The notes under the pieces were generated by a model. It searched no databases and had not been told where the DNA came from. It saw only the letters and a program-made list of their open reading frames with translations. This document shows, piece after piece, positions 52,377 to 59,549 of a stretch of 64,000 nt of DNA. The stretch comes from CAYOHP01 sp964403795 [NCBI: uncultured bacterium] (GTDB lineage: Bacteria; Muiribacteriota; UBA6191; CAZXTJ01), in contig CAYOHP010000008.1 of the NCBI GenBank assembly GCA_964403795.1, positions 40,662 through 104,661 of the forward strand, given 5' to 3'. How positions within the stretch are numbered: the first letter of the stretch is position 1; the number at the start of each line of letters is the position of its first letter. The position numbers were made by a program, and so were the translations under genes.

Positions 52377-53026
52377 ACCCGGTAGCCCGTCCCTTCCAGG
52401 AGGTCCTCCAGCCTCGCCGCACCGCCCCTGGTCTGCAGACCCACCAGGGTCATGGCCCCTCCCGCCTCCACCCGCAGCGAGAAGGCCTTCCCCTGCCGCC
52501 GCGCCACGGCTTCCAGGTCGACATCCCGGTAGCGTTCCCCCACGGCCAGCAGCCGCTGATTGGAGGACCCCCTCCAGGCGAGGTCCTCGCGGTACAGATC
52601 CGCCCGGAAGGGCCCATCCACCAGGAGATCGGTCGCCGCCAGGAGTCCGGGCCCTCCCGGCCTCGCCTCCAACTCCTCCCGCAAGAGTCCCGTGTAGACC
52701 ATGGTCGAGAGTCCCCGCTCCCTGGCCTCCCGGCACAGGGCCGCCACCGCCACGGCCTGGTCGGACGGCTCTCCCCCCAGGACCGTCAGGCCCTCCACGG
52801 TCCTACCCGCGTCATGCAGCGCGTCATGGACCGCGTCAAAGAGGCTCTGCATCGCATTCTCCACCGTCACCACATGGCCTCCCGAGGATCCCAGGAAACC
52901 CGGGTTCAGGCACACCTCCGTACAGCGGAGCGAGCAGCCCTGCACCCAGACCGGGATCCTCCATCCCGGGCCGTTGGCCAGGCTCGGGACCAGGGGCCGC
53001 AGAGGATGCCCCAACCTCAGTTCCAT
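52373..53026 (-). CDS. System gene 9: radical-SAM activase-like protein with Cx3Cx3C
   Basis: A 217-residue protein resembling the anaerobic ribonucleotide reductase activase (NrdG-type, single 4Fe-4S domain). The opening and RIPVWVQGC lead to cysteines C31, C35 and C39 (CSLRCTEVC), then the SAM-methionine GGEP motif (85-88, TVLGGEPSDQ) and a further conserved strand with DLLVDGPFR. Standard radical SAM is Cx3Cx2C; here an extra residue gives Cx3Cx3C. No glycyl-radical enzyme is nearby, so it may modify a protein or nucleotide of this system. Overlaps the AAA+ gene by 10 bases. Confidence 0.8.
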   Translation of the reverse strand: MELRLGHPLRPLVPSLANGPGWRIPVWVQGCSLRCTEVCLNPGFLGSSGGHVVTVENAMQSLFDAVHDALHDAGRTVEGLTVLGGEPSDQAVAVAALCREARERGLSTMVYTGLLREELEARPGGPGLLAATDLLVDGPFRADLYREDLAWRGSSNQRLLAVGERYRDVDLEAVARRQGKAFSLRVEAGGAMTLVGLQTRGGAARLEDLLEGTGYRV

Positions 53027-54768
53027 GACGCGCCCTCCCCGGGCAGGTCGACCCGGGCGGTCCCGAAATCCTCGGCGGTGAGCCGGGTCCATTCCTCCCG
53101 ACCCGCGTCCTCCCGGTTCCGGAGCCGCCAGTTCCGGGCGCTCTGGGCCGCGGCCAGGAGCTTCTCGGCCTCCCCGGCATTCCCGAACGCCTGCCCCACC
53201 CTCGCACAGCCCTCGCGCAGCGCGGCCAGGCGCCCGAGGATGACCGGATCCGCCTCCGGTTCCACCCGGTCGTCATGGCGGGCCGCGGTCCGATGGACGA
53301 TCTCCAGGAGCTCCTCGTCCCGGTAGTCGGGGAACAGGATGTGGCGGGCGAAGCGCCGGGCGAAACCCTCGTTGGCCGCCAGGAAGCGCCGCATCGGCTC
53401 CGGGTAGCCGGCCGCGACCACCGCCAGCTCTCCCTTGCGCTCGCTCATCCACCGGAGCAGCTCCTCGATCGCCTCCCGCCCGAAGTCCTGGGGACCGCCC
53501 CGGGCCAGTCCGTAGGCCTCGTCGATGAAGAGCACGCCGCCCAGGGCGCGTTCGCAGACCTCCCGGGTGCGGGGTGCGGTCTGCCCCACGTACTCGGCCA
53601 CCAGGTCGGCCCGGGTCACCTCCACCAGCTTGCGGGTCGGCAGCAGTCCGAGTTCGGCCCAGATCCCGGCCAGAATCCTCGCCACCGTGGTCTTGCCGGT
53701 CCCGGGGTTCCCGAGCAGCACGGTGTGGAGCCCGGTATCCCCGGCGCTCGCCAGGCCCAGGGAACGCCTCCGGGCCCGGGCGGAAGCGTCGACCCACAGG
53801 CCCCGGACCTGGCGCTTGACGTCCTCCACCCCCACCAGCCGCTCGAGCTCCCGGAGCGGCCCCCCGGGACGGGTCGGCGCCACCTTCCGGAGGACGCTCC
53901 GGAGATCGAGGTCGACCGGGGCTCCCCGCAGGTTCTCGCCCCAAGGGGTCTCCCCGCCCATCCCGGCCATGACCGAGACGGCGGCCTCCGGGAGCCCGAG
54001 GGCCGGGAACCGACCCAGCCGGCTCCCGTCGGTCCCTCCGCCTGCGAACGCCGCCAGGAACCGTCCCGCCACCAGGGCCTCGGCCCGCTCCCGGGAGCCG
54101 CACAGCACCACCAGGTCGGCACCGCAGCCGGCCAGCAGGGAGGGGAGCCGGCTGAAGCGATCCTCGAGGTCCCGCTGCTTCCAGGCGCTCGGGACCTCCT
54201 CGCCCTCCACCCGGGCGGCCTCGATCCCCAGGTAGACGTCGTCCACCACGATCAGGGTCCGGGCGACCGCCTGCGTCCTCCGGCCGGTCTGCCAATCGAA
54301 GCCGGCCTGGATCGCGATCCGACCCAGCAGCTCCTCGATGCGGACCCACCACGGCGCGTTCTGGTGGTTCGACAGGACCCTGGTCCCCGCGCCCTCGACC
54401 ATCAGTCCCGCCACATCCTCGGCGGTCAACAGGTCGTCGTCCTCGCCCGGACCCGGCCGAGGACCGGAGGACCCGGTCCTCCCGGCACCCGTCAGGCACC
54501 AGATCCCGGGCACCACCCCGACCCGGAAGCCTCCCCCGAGGTCGAGTGCCGGCAGGTGCCGCCCGCTCCCGCTGGCGACCACGATCTCCCGGTAGTCCCG
54601 GCGGGGCAGGAAGCAGAGCGTCGCCTCCAGCAGGGTGCCGGCTGGAGCCCGGTCGATGCCTGCGTAGAAGGGTCCCTCCCCGACCGCCGCAACCAAGCGG
54701 ACGCCGCCCGTTCCCGCCGCCGCCATGCCGCGCAGGGCTTCCACCTCGGGCCGGGAGTGGCGCGTCAT
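53017..54768 (-). CDS. System gene 8: AAA+ ATPase of the SpoVK/CbbX type with N-terminal domain
   Basis: A 583-residue protein. The C-terminal half (about 305-560) is a CbbX/SpoVK-type AAA+ module: LVGVEDVKRQV, Walker A GNPGTGKT (353-360), pore-type segment around YVGQT (393-397), Walker B LFIDEA (413-418), sensor 1 AVVAAGY and arginine fingers near FARRFARH. The first 300 residues form an alpha/beta domain with ARTLIVVDDVYLGIEAAR and DLVVLCGSRERAEAL, possibly a second, P-loop-less nucleotide fold. AAA+ proteins of this class remodel partner proteins; here likely the coiled-coil or vWA proteins of the operon. Confidence 0.9.
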   Translation of the reverse strand: MTRHSRPEVEALRGMAAAGTGGVRLVAAVGEGPFYAGIDRAPAGTLLEATLCFLPRRDYREIVVASGSGRHLPALDLGGGFRVGVVPGIWCLTGAGRTGSSGPRPGPGEDDDLLTAEDVAGLMVEGAGTRVLSNHQNAPWWVRIEELLGRIAIQAGFDWQTGRRTQAVARTLIVVDDVYLGIEAARVEGEEVPSAWKQRDLEDRFSRLPSLLAGCGADLVVLCGSRERAEALVAGRFLAAFAGGGTDGSRLGRFPALGLPEAAVSVMAGMGGETPWGENLRGAPVDLDLRSVLRKVAPTRPGGPLRELERLVGVEDVKRQVRGLWVDASARARRRSLGLASAGDTGLHTVLLGNPGTGKTTVARILAGIWAELGLLPTRKLVEVTRADLVAEYVGQTAPRTREVCERALGGVLFIDEAYGLARGGPQDFGREAIEELLRWMSERKGELAVVAAGYPEPMRRFLAANEGFARRFARHILFPDYRDEELLEIVHRTAARHDDRVEPEADPVILGRLAALREGCARVGQAFGNAGEAEKLLAAAQSARNWRLRNREDAGREEWTRLTAEDFGTARVDLPGEGASWN

Positions 54769-56177
54769 GAGCGGTTCGGCTCCTCGAGCAGGGTGGCCAA
54801 GCCGGCCCATCCGCTCCTCACCGGCTCGACCGGGCCGCTCGTCGGCCGGTCGCGGTTGGTGGTCTCGACCTTGCGCTCCTGCACCACCGACCGGCGGGTC
54901 AGCGCCTCGAGCAGGCTCCCGGCGCGTGCGGCACAGGTGGCGTTCGAGTCATGGCGGTAGCCGTCGATCGTGTAGCCGCCCTCCAGCCCGAGGTGCACGT
55001 CCACCCGGGCTCCCCCGAAGTCGCACTCCACCACCAGCGTCGACTTCCGGTCGCCGGGATCGGCGAAGCGCTGCTCGAACTTCGTGAGCGGTCCGTAGAT
55101 CCGGGCGAGCTCGGCCAGCAGGAGCTTGGCGCGTTCCTTCCGCGCGGTGGCCAGCTCACGGACGGTGGCCAGGCTGGCGGTCATGCGCCCGGTCGCCTCC
55201 TCGACGCGGGAGATCTCCTCCTCCAGGCGTCCGGCATCGACTTCGATCGCCCGGTGGCGGCGGAACGACGTCGCCAGCTTGCGGGTCACGCCGTCGAGAG
55301 CCCGCAGGGCCGCCTGGACCTCCCCCTGGAACCATTTCTCGAGCTCCGGCTCGACCAGTTCCCGCCTCAGCCGGGCTACCCGATCCGCGGTAGCGTCCCT
55401 CCTGGCCGCCAGCTCGGCCCGCCTCGCTCGCGCGCTGCGCGCCAGCGACCGGACGCTGGCCGCCACCCCGGCCGCCATCCCCAGCGCTGCCTGGACCTGC
55501 CCTTCGAGGGAGAGCCGGGTCGCCTCCGCGAGACGTTCGGAGGTCTCCTCGCGCCGGTCCCCGAGATCGAGGTCCTCGAGATCCCCCGCCAGGGTCGAGA
55601 GCTCCTGCCCGGCCCTGCGGATCGCGTCCTCGGCCCGGGACGCGTCCTCCCGGTGGCGACGCAAACCCTCGCCCTCGACCCGGCGGGATCTCTCGTCCTC
55701 GACATCCTGGCGGCCTTCGACCAGCTCCCCGGCCCGTCTTGCCGTCCGCTCGGCCTCGACCACGCCCCCCTCGATCCGCCTCGCCGCCTCGACCAGGGCA
55801 CGCCCTGCTTCTTCCAGGCCGGTGTCCTCGGCGTCGTCGCCGGAGGCATCCTCCCGGCCTGTGGCGATCCTCGCCTTCCGGAGCAGTTCGTCGATCCGGG
55901 ATTCGCTCCGCTCCCGGCAGGTCACGATCCGATCCTGGAGGCGCCGCAGCTCGGCCACGTCGGCTTGCAGCAGCGCCAGCTCGTGCATCTCCCTCTCCAG
56001 GTCCGCTCCGGGAGCCTCCAGGCGGCGCTTCCGGTCCGCGATGCGGGTCTCCAAGCGGCCTGCCTCGGCGAGCAGTCGGACCATCTCCTCCCGGGCGATC
56101 CGGGTCTCCCGGCGGCGCACGGCCCTCCGGTACTCCGCCCAGGTCTCGTAGTGGACGCCATCGACCCGGTAGCTCAT
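54765..56177 (-). CDS. System gene 7: long coiled-coil protein
   Basis: A 470-residue protein, mostly Arg/Glu/Ala heptads (about 20-370) broken into several helices. A short N-terminal beta motif (MSYRVDGVHYETWAEYRRAV) precedes it and a C-terminal globular part (about 380-470) follows, with VECDFGGARVDVHLGLEGGY and a cysteine. It probably forms rods or oligomers acted on by the AAA+ ATPase encoded next; the two overlap by ATGA. No family recognised. No signal peptide or membrane helix. Confidence 0.75.
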   Translation of the reverse strand: MSYRVDGVHYETWAEYRRAVRRRETRIAREEMVRLLAEAGRLETRIADRKRRLEAPGADLEREMHELALLQADVAELRRLQDRIVTCRERSESRIDELLRKARIATGREDASGDDAEDTGLEEAGRALVEAARRIEGGVVEAERTARRAGELVEGRQDVEDERSRRVEGEGLRRHREDASRAEDAIRRAGQELSTLAGDLEDLDLGDRREETSERLAEATRLSLEGQVQAALGMAAGVAASVRSLARSARARRAELAARRDATADRVARLRRELVEPELEKWFQGEVQAALRALDGVTRKLATSFRRHRAIEVDAGRLEEEISRVEEATGRMTASLATVRELATARKERAKLLLAELARIYGPLTKFEQRFADPGDRKSTLVVECDFGGARVDVHLGLEGGYTIDGYRHDSNATCAARAGSLLEALTRRSVVQERKVETTNRDRPTSGPVEPVRSGWAGLATLLEEPNRS

Positions 56178-56413
56178 GGGGACTCTCCCGGCTCCTCGCC
56201 GCAGACCAGTGCCAGGTAGCCCTGGAGAAGCCGCGTCTCGAGTTCCAGCGCCCTGCCCTCGTCCTCGAGGTCCCGGCGGCGTCCCTCGAGGGCCCGGAAC
56301 CCGGCCGAAGTCGCGTCCATGCCGCGCTCCAGCTCCTCCAGATCCGCGAGCACGTCCTCGCCAGCCCCGAATCGCGTCGCCAGGGCCTCGAGTCGGGTCC
56401 TCCAGGCGCTCAC
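56174..56413 (-). CDS. System gene 6: 79-residue coiled-coil protein
   Basis: A very small helical protein starting at a GTG that overlaps the previous stop (GTGA) and ending in an ATGA overlap. Two helices: one from 3 to about 36 and a heptad stretch RRRDLEDEGRALELETRLLQ at about 45-65. It has one cysteine near the end. Its translational coupling on both sides argues that it is a real subunit despite its size. Confidence 0.65.
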   Translation of the reverse strand: MSAWRTRLEALATRFGAGEDVLADLEELERGMDATSAGFRALEGRRRDLEDEGRALELETRLLQGYLALVCGEEPGESP

Positions 56414-56988
56414 GCCGGCTCCTCCCGGAGGGGATCGCTCTCCAGGTCCCATGTCCGTTCCAGCCGGGCATCGGACCCCCAGACCGAGAGGCCTTCCCGG
56501 AGGAAGCGGGCCGCGCTCTCGGGATCCTCCCGCACCAGCGCCCGGAGGGCCGCCAGGACCTCCGCCGAGACCCCTCCCTTGGCGGCCAGGTCCCGGGCGA
56601 GCCGGGCCGCGACCTGGATCCGCTCGGCCAGGCGCTCCTCCATCCCGGCGACCTCCCGGCGGAGGGTCTCGAGCTCGGCCTCGGCCGGGACATCCCCCCT
56701 GGCGCGGATCCGTTCGATCAGCTCCCCGGTCTTCCGGCGTCGGGCCGCGGCACGGGCGGCCCGGAGCTCCTCGACCCGTGCTCCGAGCTCCCGGCGGGCC
56801 CGCTCCAGGGCGGCGATCCTGCGCTCCGCCTCCTCGACCCTCCATCCGACCGCACCCGGATGGGCCAGCACCTCGAGGCCGGACTCCAATCGACGGCATC
56901 GCGCGGCCTGCTCCCGCAGGATCTGCCGCAGTCGCGGTACCGGGCCCCCGAGCATCCGACGCGCGAACTCTTCCAGCGGACGCGTCAT
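56410..56988 (-). CDS. System gene 5: 192-residue coiled-coil protein
   Basis: A helical protein with continuous Ala/Arg/Glu heptads from about residue 20 to 170, for example EEAERRIAALERARRELGAR and LRREVAGMEERLAERIQ. The N-terminus MTRPLEEFARRML resembles a short amphipathic start. The C-terminus LSVWGSDARLERTWDLESDP may dock a partner. Overlaps both neighbours by ATGA/GTGA. No family recognised. Confidence 0.7.
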   Translation of the reverse strand: MTRPLEEFARRMLGGPVPRLRQILREQAARCRRLESGLEVLAHPGAVGWRVEEAERRIAALERARRELGARVEELRAARAAARRRKTGELIERIRARGDVPAEAELETLRREVAGMEERLAERIQVAARLARDLAAKGGVSAEVLAALRALVREDPESAARFLREGLSVWGSDARLERTWDLESDPLREEPA

Positions 56989-57440
56989 GGAGGGTCCTCC
57001 GGGGAGTGGGACGCCAGCTCCCGCTCCAATGCGTCGACCTCGGCGGACAACTCGGCCTCCCGGTCGAGCCTGGAGAACAGCCGCTCGAGCTGGGCCAGCG
57101 CATCGGGTTCCCCGGCGCCGGTCCTGGCGACCTCGGCCTCCAGCTCGCGGATCCGCTCCTCGCCACGGGCGACGATCGCGTCGGCGAGCCTCGCGACCGA
57201 CTCCGACTCCGAGTCCGACTCCGGCTCGAAGACCGCGATCCGGGCGGCCAGTTCGGCCCGTTCGCCCGGGCCGAGCTCGAGATCGGAGAAGATCCGGGTC
57301 GCCCGCAGCAGGTCCTCGATCTCCGCCTCGCCCGCCTCGGCCAGGTCGCCGAGCACCGTCTCCAGGAGTCTCTCCATTCCCTCGGACGCGCTCCCGGCCC
57401 AGGCCTCGATCCACCGCTCGACCCGGGCGGTCCGGCTCAC
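56985..57440 (-). CDS. System gene 4: 151-residue acidic helical protein
   Basis: A helical protein starting at GTG (GTGA overlap with the vWA-like gene). It contains an acidic serine run, FEPESDSESESV, at about 71-82. A C-terminal coiled coil follows with LERLFSRLDREAELSAEVDA. Net charge is strongly negative, the opposite of the Arg-rich coiled coils of genes 5 and 7, so it may pair with them. No family recognised. Confidence 0.7.
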   Translation of the reverse strand: MSRTARVERWIEAWAGSASEGMERLLETVLGDLAEAGEAEIEDLLRATRIFSDLELGPGERAELAARIAVFEPESDSESESVARLADAIVARGEERIRELEAEVARTGAGEPDALAQLERLFSRLDREAELSAEVDALERELASHSPEDPP

Positions 57441-58876
57441 GCCGTCACCTCGACGGTACTGGCGGGATGGAGCCTGCGCCCCAGCCTCCGCAAGGACTCC
57501 CGGACGCCGGCGTCGGCCCCCTCCCGATCGGCTCCCGCCTGGACCAGCTCCACGGTCCCGGCCAGGGCCTCGATCACCTTGCGTTCCAGATCGGATCGGC
57601 CCTTCGCGGCACCTGCTCCGGGGGCTTCCCCGGTGAGGAACAGGTACACCACGGGGATGCCCAGCGAGCGGAACCGGTCCAGGCACCGGTGCCAGGCTCC
57701 CGACCTCCGCCGCGCCTCCGCGGGTCCCCCTGCGACCCGGCGCAGCGCTGCCAGCGGACTCGTGGCCTGCCACGGCAGCGAGGGCGGGGAGTTCCCCATC
57801 ACCAGGATCCCGAGTTCCGGGGGGTTCTCCGCCTCCACCCGCTCCAGGATCCGCTCCAAGGCGCGCTCGATCGGATCGAAGAGGTCATAGCCGGGGTGGT
57901 AGCCCGCTCCCCCAAGGAGAGCCGACGCCGAGGCCCCCCCGGCACTCCCGAGCTCGCCGACGGGGTCCTTCAGGTCGGTCACGCCCTCGGGGACCCCCAT
58001 CCCCTCCGGGATCACGTCCGCGACCCACCAGGCGTCGAGCCGCGCGCCCCGCGGGGCGAGTTCCCTGGCCAGAGCCGCGGCCGCCCCGGCGCGGAGCTCC
58101 AGGTTCCAGGCCGATACCGACGGCGCATCCTCGGGAGCGCTGCCATGACGCGCCAGGTGCTCGGCCGCTCCGCGCCACTCCCGGTCGGGACAGGTCCGAT
58201 CGAGCACCACCGCCAGCCGCCCGGGGAGCACGCCGTCGGGAGCCAGGGCCCGGTCCGCCGGGACCGGGTCCAGGGGATACCCGTCCTCGATCCGGGTCAC
58301 CTCCCAGCGGTCCCCATCGGGTCCGGGCCGGACGTCGATCCGGAGCCTCGCGTCGGGTCCTGCGGGGACCCGGAACCATCCGGGTGCCGGAAGGTTGCGA
58401 TGGGGGCTGGCGTCCACGCCGAGTCGGTGGAGCTCGCGTCGATCCCCGCGGCACGCGACCCTCACCTCCAGGGGCAGCGTCACGTTGTCAAGAATGAGGT
58501 CCTCGCTCCCGCGCAGCGCGATACGGAAAGGGGATACTTCCGGGGCCGCGGTCCCCTTCACCAGGTCGCGTCCGGGGTCCACCAGCCGGAGGTCCGGGCA
58601 CCGGCGGTACAGCGAGTCGAGCACGGGGATCGAACGATCGGGGCCGCGGCTCCGGGTCGCCACCACGGTTCCCGCCAGCAGGGCGCCCGGGATCGCCTCC
58701 GGGTCGCCGGACCACTCCGGAACGATCCGGAGGCCGGACGCCGTCCAGTCCCGCCGGTACACCCGACGGACCACCGCCCCCTGCCCCGAGAGTTCGATCC
58801 ACGTGAAGCGTTCCGGTTCCCCGAGGTGCTGCCAGAGCGCGAGCGGGAGCGCCTCGGGAACCCCGACCTCAGTCAC
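57437..58876 (-). CDS. System gene 3: von Willebrand A-like protein with degenerate MIDAS
   Basis: A 479-residue protein. The first 210 residues are beta-rich. From about 218 the pattern fits a vWA fold: LAVVLDRTCPD (D226; DxTxP in place of DxSxS), the helix-rich 230-285, DAWWVADVIPEG, YDLFDPIERALERILERV and ELGILVMGNSPPS (usual place of the VLITDG strand), then GIPVVYLFLTGEA. vWA domains dock partner proteins through a metal; changes here suggest weak or no metal binding. GTG start overlaps the GTPase stop by 8 bases. vWA-AAA+ pairs are common in protein-remodelling systems. Confidence 0.65.
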   Translation of the reverse strand: MTEVGVPEALPLALWQHLGEPERFTWIELSGQGAVVRRVYRRDWTASGLRIVPEWSGDPEAIPGALLAGTVVATRSRGPDRSIPVLDSLYRRCPDLRLVDPGRDLVKGTAAPEVSPFRIALRGSEDLILDNVTLPLEVRVACRGDRRELHRLGVDASPHRNLPAPGWFRVPAGPDARLRIDVRPGPDGDRWEVTRIEDGYPLDPVPADRALAPDGVLPGRLAVVLDRTCPDREWRGAAEHLARHGSAPEDAPSVSAWNLELRAGAAAALARELAPRGARLDAWWVADVIPEGMGVPEGVTDLKDPVGELGSAGGASASALLGGAGYHPGYDLFDPIERALERILERVEAENPPELGILVMGNSPPSLPWQATSPLAALRRVAGGPAEARRRSGAWHRCLDRFRSLGIPVVYLFLTGEAPGAGAAKGRSDLERKVIEALAGTVELVQAGADREGADAGVRESLRRLGRRLHPASTVEVTA

Positions 58877-59549
58877 GACCGCCCCCTGCGATCCGGCGCA
58901 TCAGTCCAAGGATGGGGACCTCGACCTCCCTGGGACGGATCCGGTAAGGGATCGCCTGCCCGAACTCTCCTGCCAGCCAGGCCGGGAATCCGGTCGTCTC
59001 CGAGTAGCCGAAGGCCGAGGTCGGCACCACCGGGAGGCCCAGCGCCTCGATCCTGGAAGCGAGGGGAGGCGGCAGGAGACGCTTCCACGCACCCGGCTCG
59101 CCGTTCCAGACCTGGTGCTCCTCGCCCGCCACCCGGTCCACTCGGGTCAGGACCACCCGATCGGTCTCGGGATCCGGTACTCCCGGGAGCGCCGGCAACT
59201 CTGCCCCGGGATCGCCGCATCCCACCACCAGCAGGACCGCGGTGCCCGGCTCCCGGACCGGACCCGCTTCCACCCGTTCCTGGATCGTCACCCGGGCGCC
59301 GGACTCGGTCCATACCTCCAGGTCGAGTCCGTTCCTGCCGTGCGACGGAGGCAGGCGGCCGGCACCCAGGCGTTCCCAGTCCGGGAGCAGCCGGGCGAAG
59401 AGGGTAGCCGCGGAGCGTCCATGGTCCAGCCCCGAGCCGGCACCGGTACCGTAGAGGGCGGTCGCCAGCAGGCAGGTCTTGCCGCTCCCGGGTGCCCCGA
59501 GCAGCAGGAGCCGCGACCCGGGAGCACGTGGAAGATCGGGTGCGGTCAA
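58869..59549 (-). CDS. System gene 2: small P-loop GTPase-like protein, TTG start
   Basis: A 226-residue P-loop protein with Walker A GAPGSGKT (18-25), a short switch region with TIQERVEAG and LLVVGCGD. A G4-like LTRVDRV is at 134-140 and a G5-like PTSAFGYSETTG at 177-188. It resembles the GTPase of gene 10 in these motifs but lacks its long insert. The TTG at 59549 overlaps the upstream stop (TTGA), with GGAGGGA 8-9 bases upstream; no ATG or GTG fits the family start. Confidence 0.75.
   Translation of the reverse strand: MTAPDLPRAPGSRLLLLGAPGSGKTCLLATALYGTGAGSGLDHGRSAATLFARLLPDWERLGAGRLPPSHGRNGLDLEVWTESGARVTIQERVEAGPVREPGTAVLLVVGCGDPGAELPALPGVPDPETDRVVLTRVDRVAGEEHQVWNGEPGAWKRLLPPPLASRIEALGLPVVPTSAFGYSETTGFPAWLAGEFGQAIPYRIRPREVEVPILGLMRRIAGGGRD

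Noticed and set aside
52373-53026. Anaerobic ribonucleotide reductase activase (nrdG) as a housekeeping gene
   Set aside because: No nrdD is adjacent, the cysteine spacing differs and the gene lies inside the coupled operon, so a system-specific role is more likely.
56985-57440. The ESDSESES stretch as a tandem DNA repeat or contraction hotspot
   Set aside because: Only four short units with varied codons; better described as an acidic serine run in a coding gene.
55739-59407. A 1222-codon plus-strand open frame opposite the coiled-coil and GTPase genes
   Set aside because: Antisense shadow rich in Arg, Pro and Ser; the minus-strand genes have motifs and start-stop overlaps.
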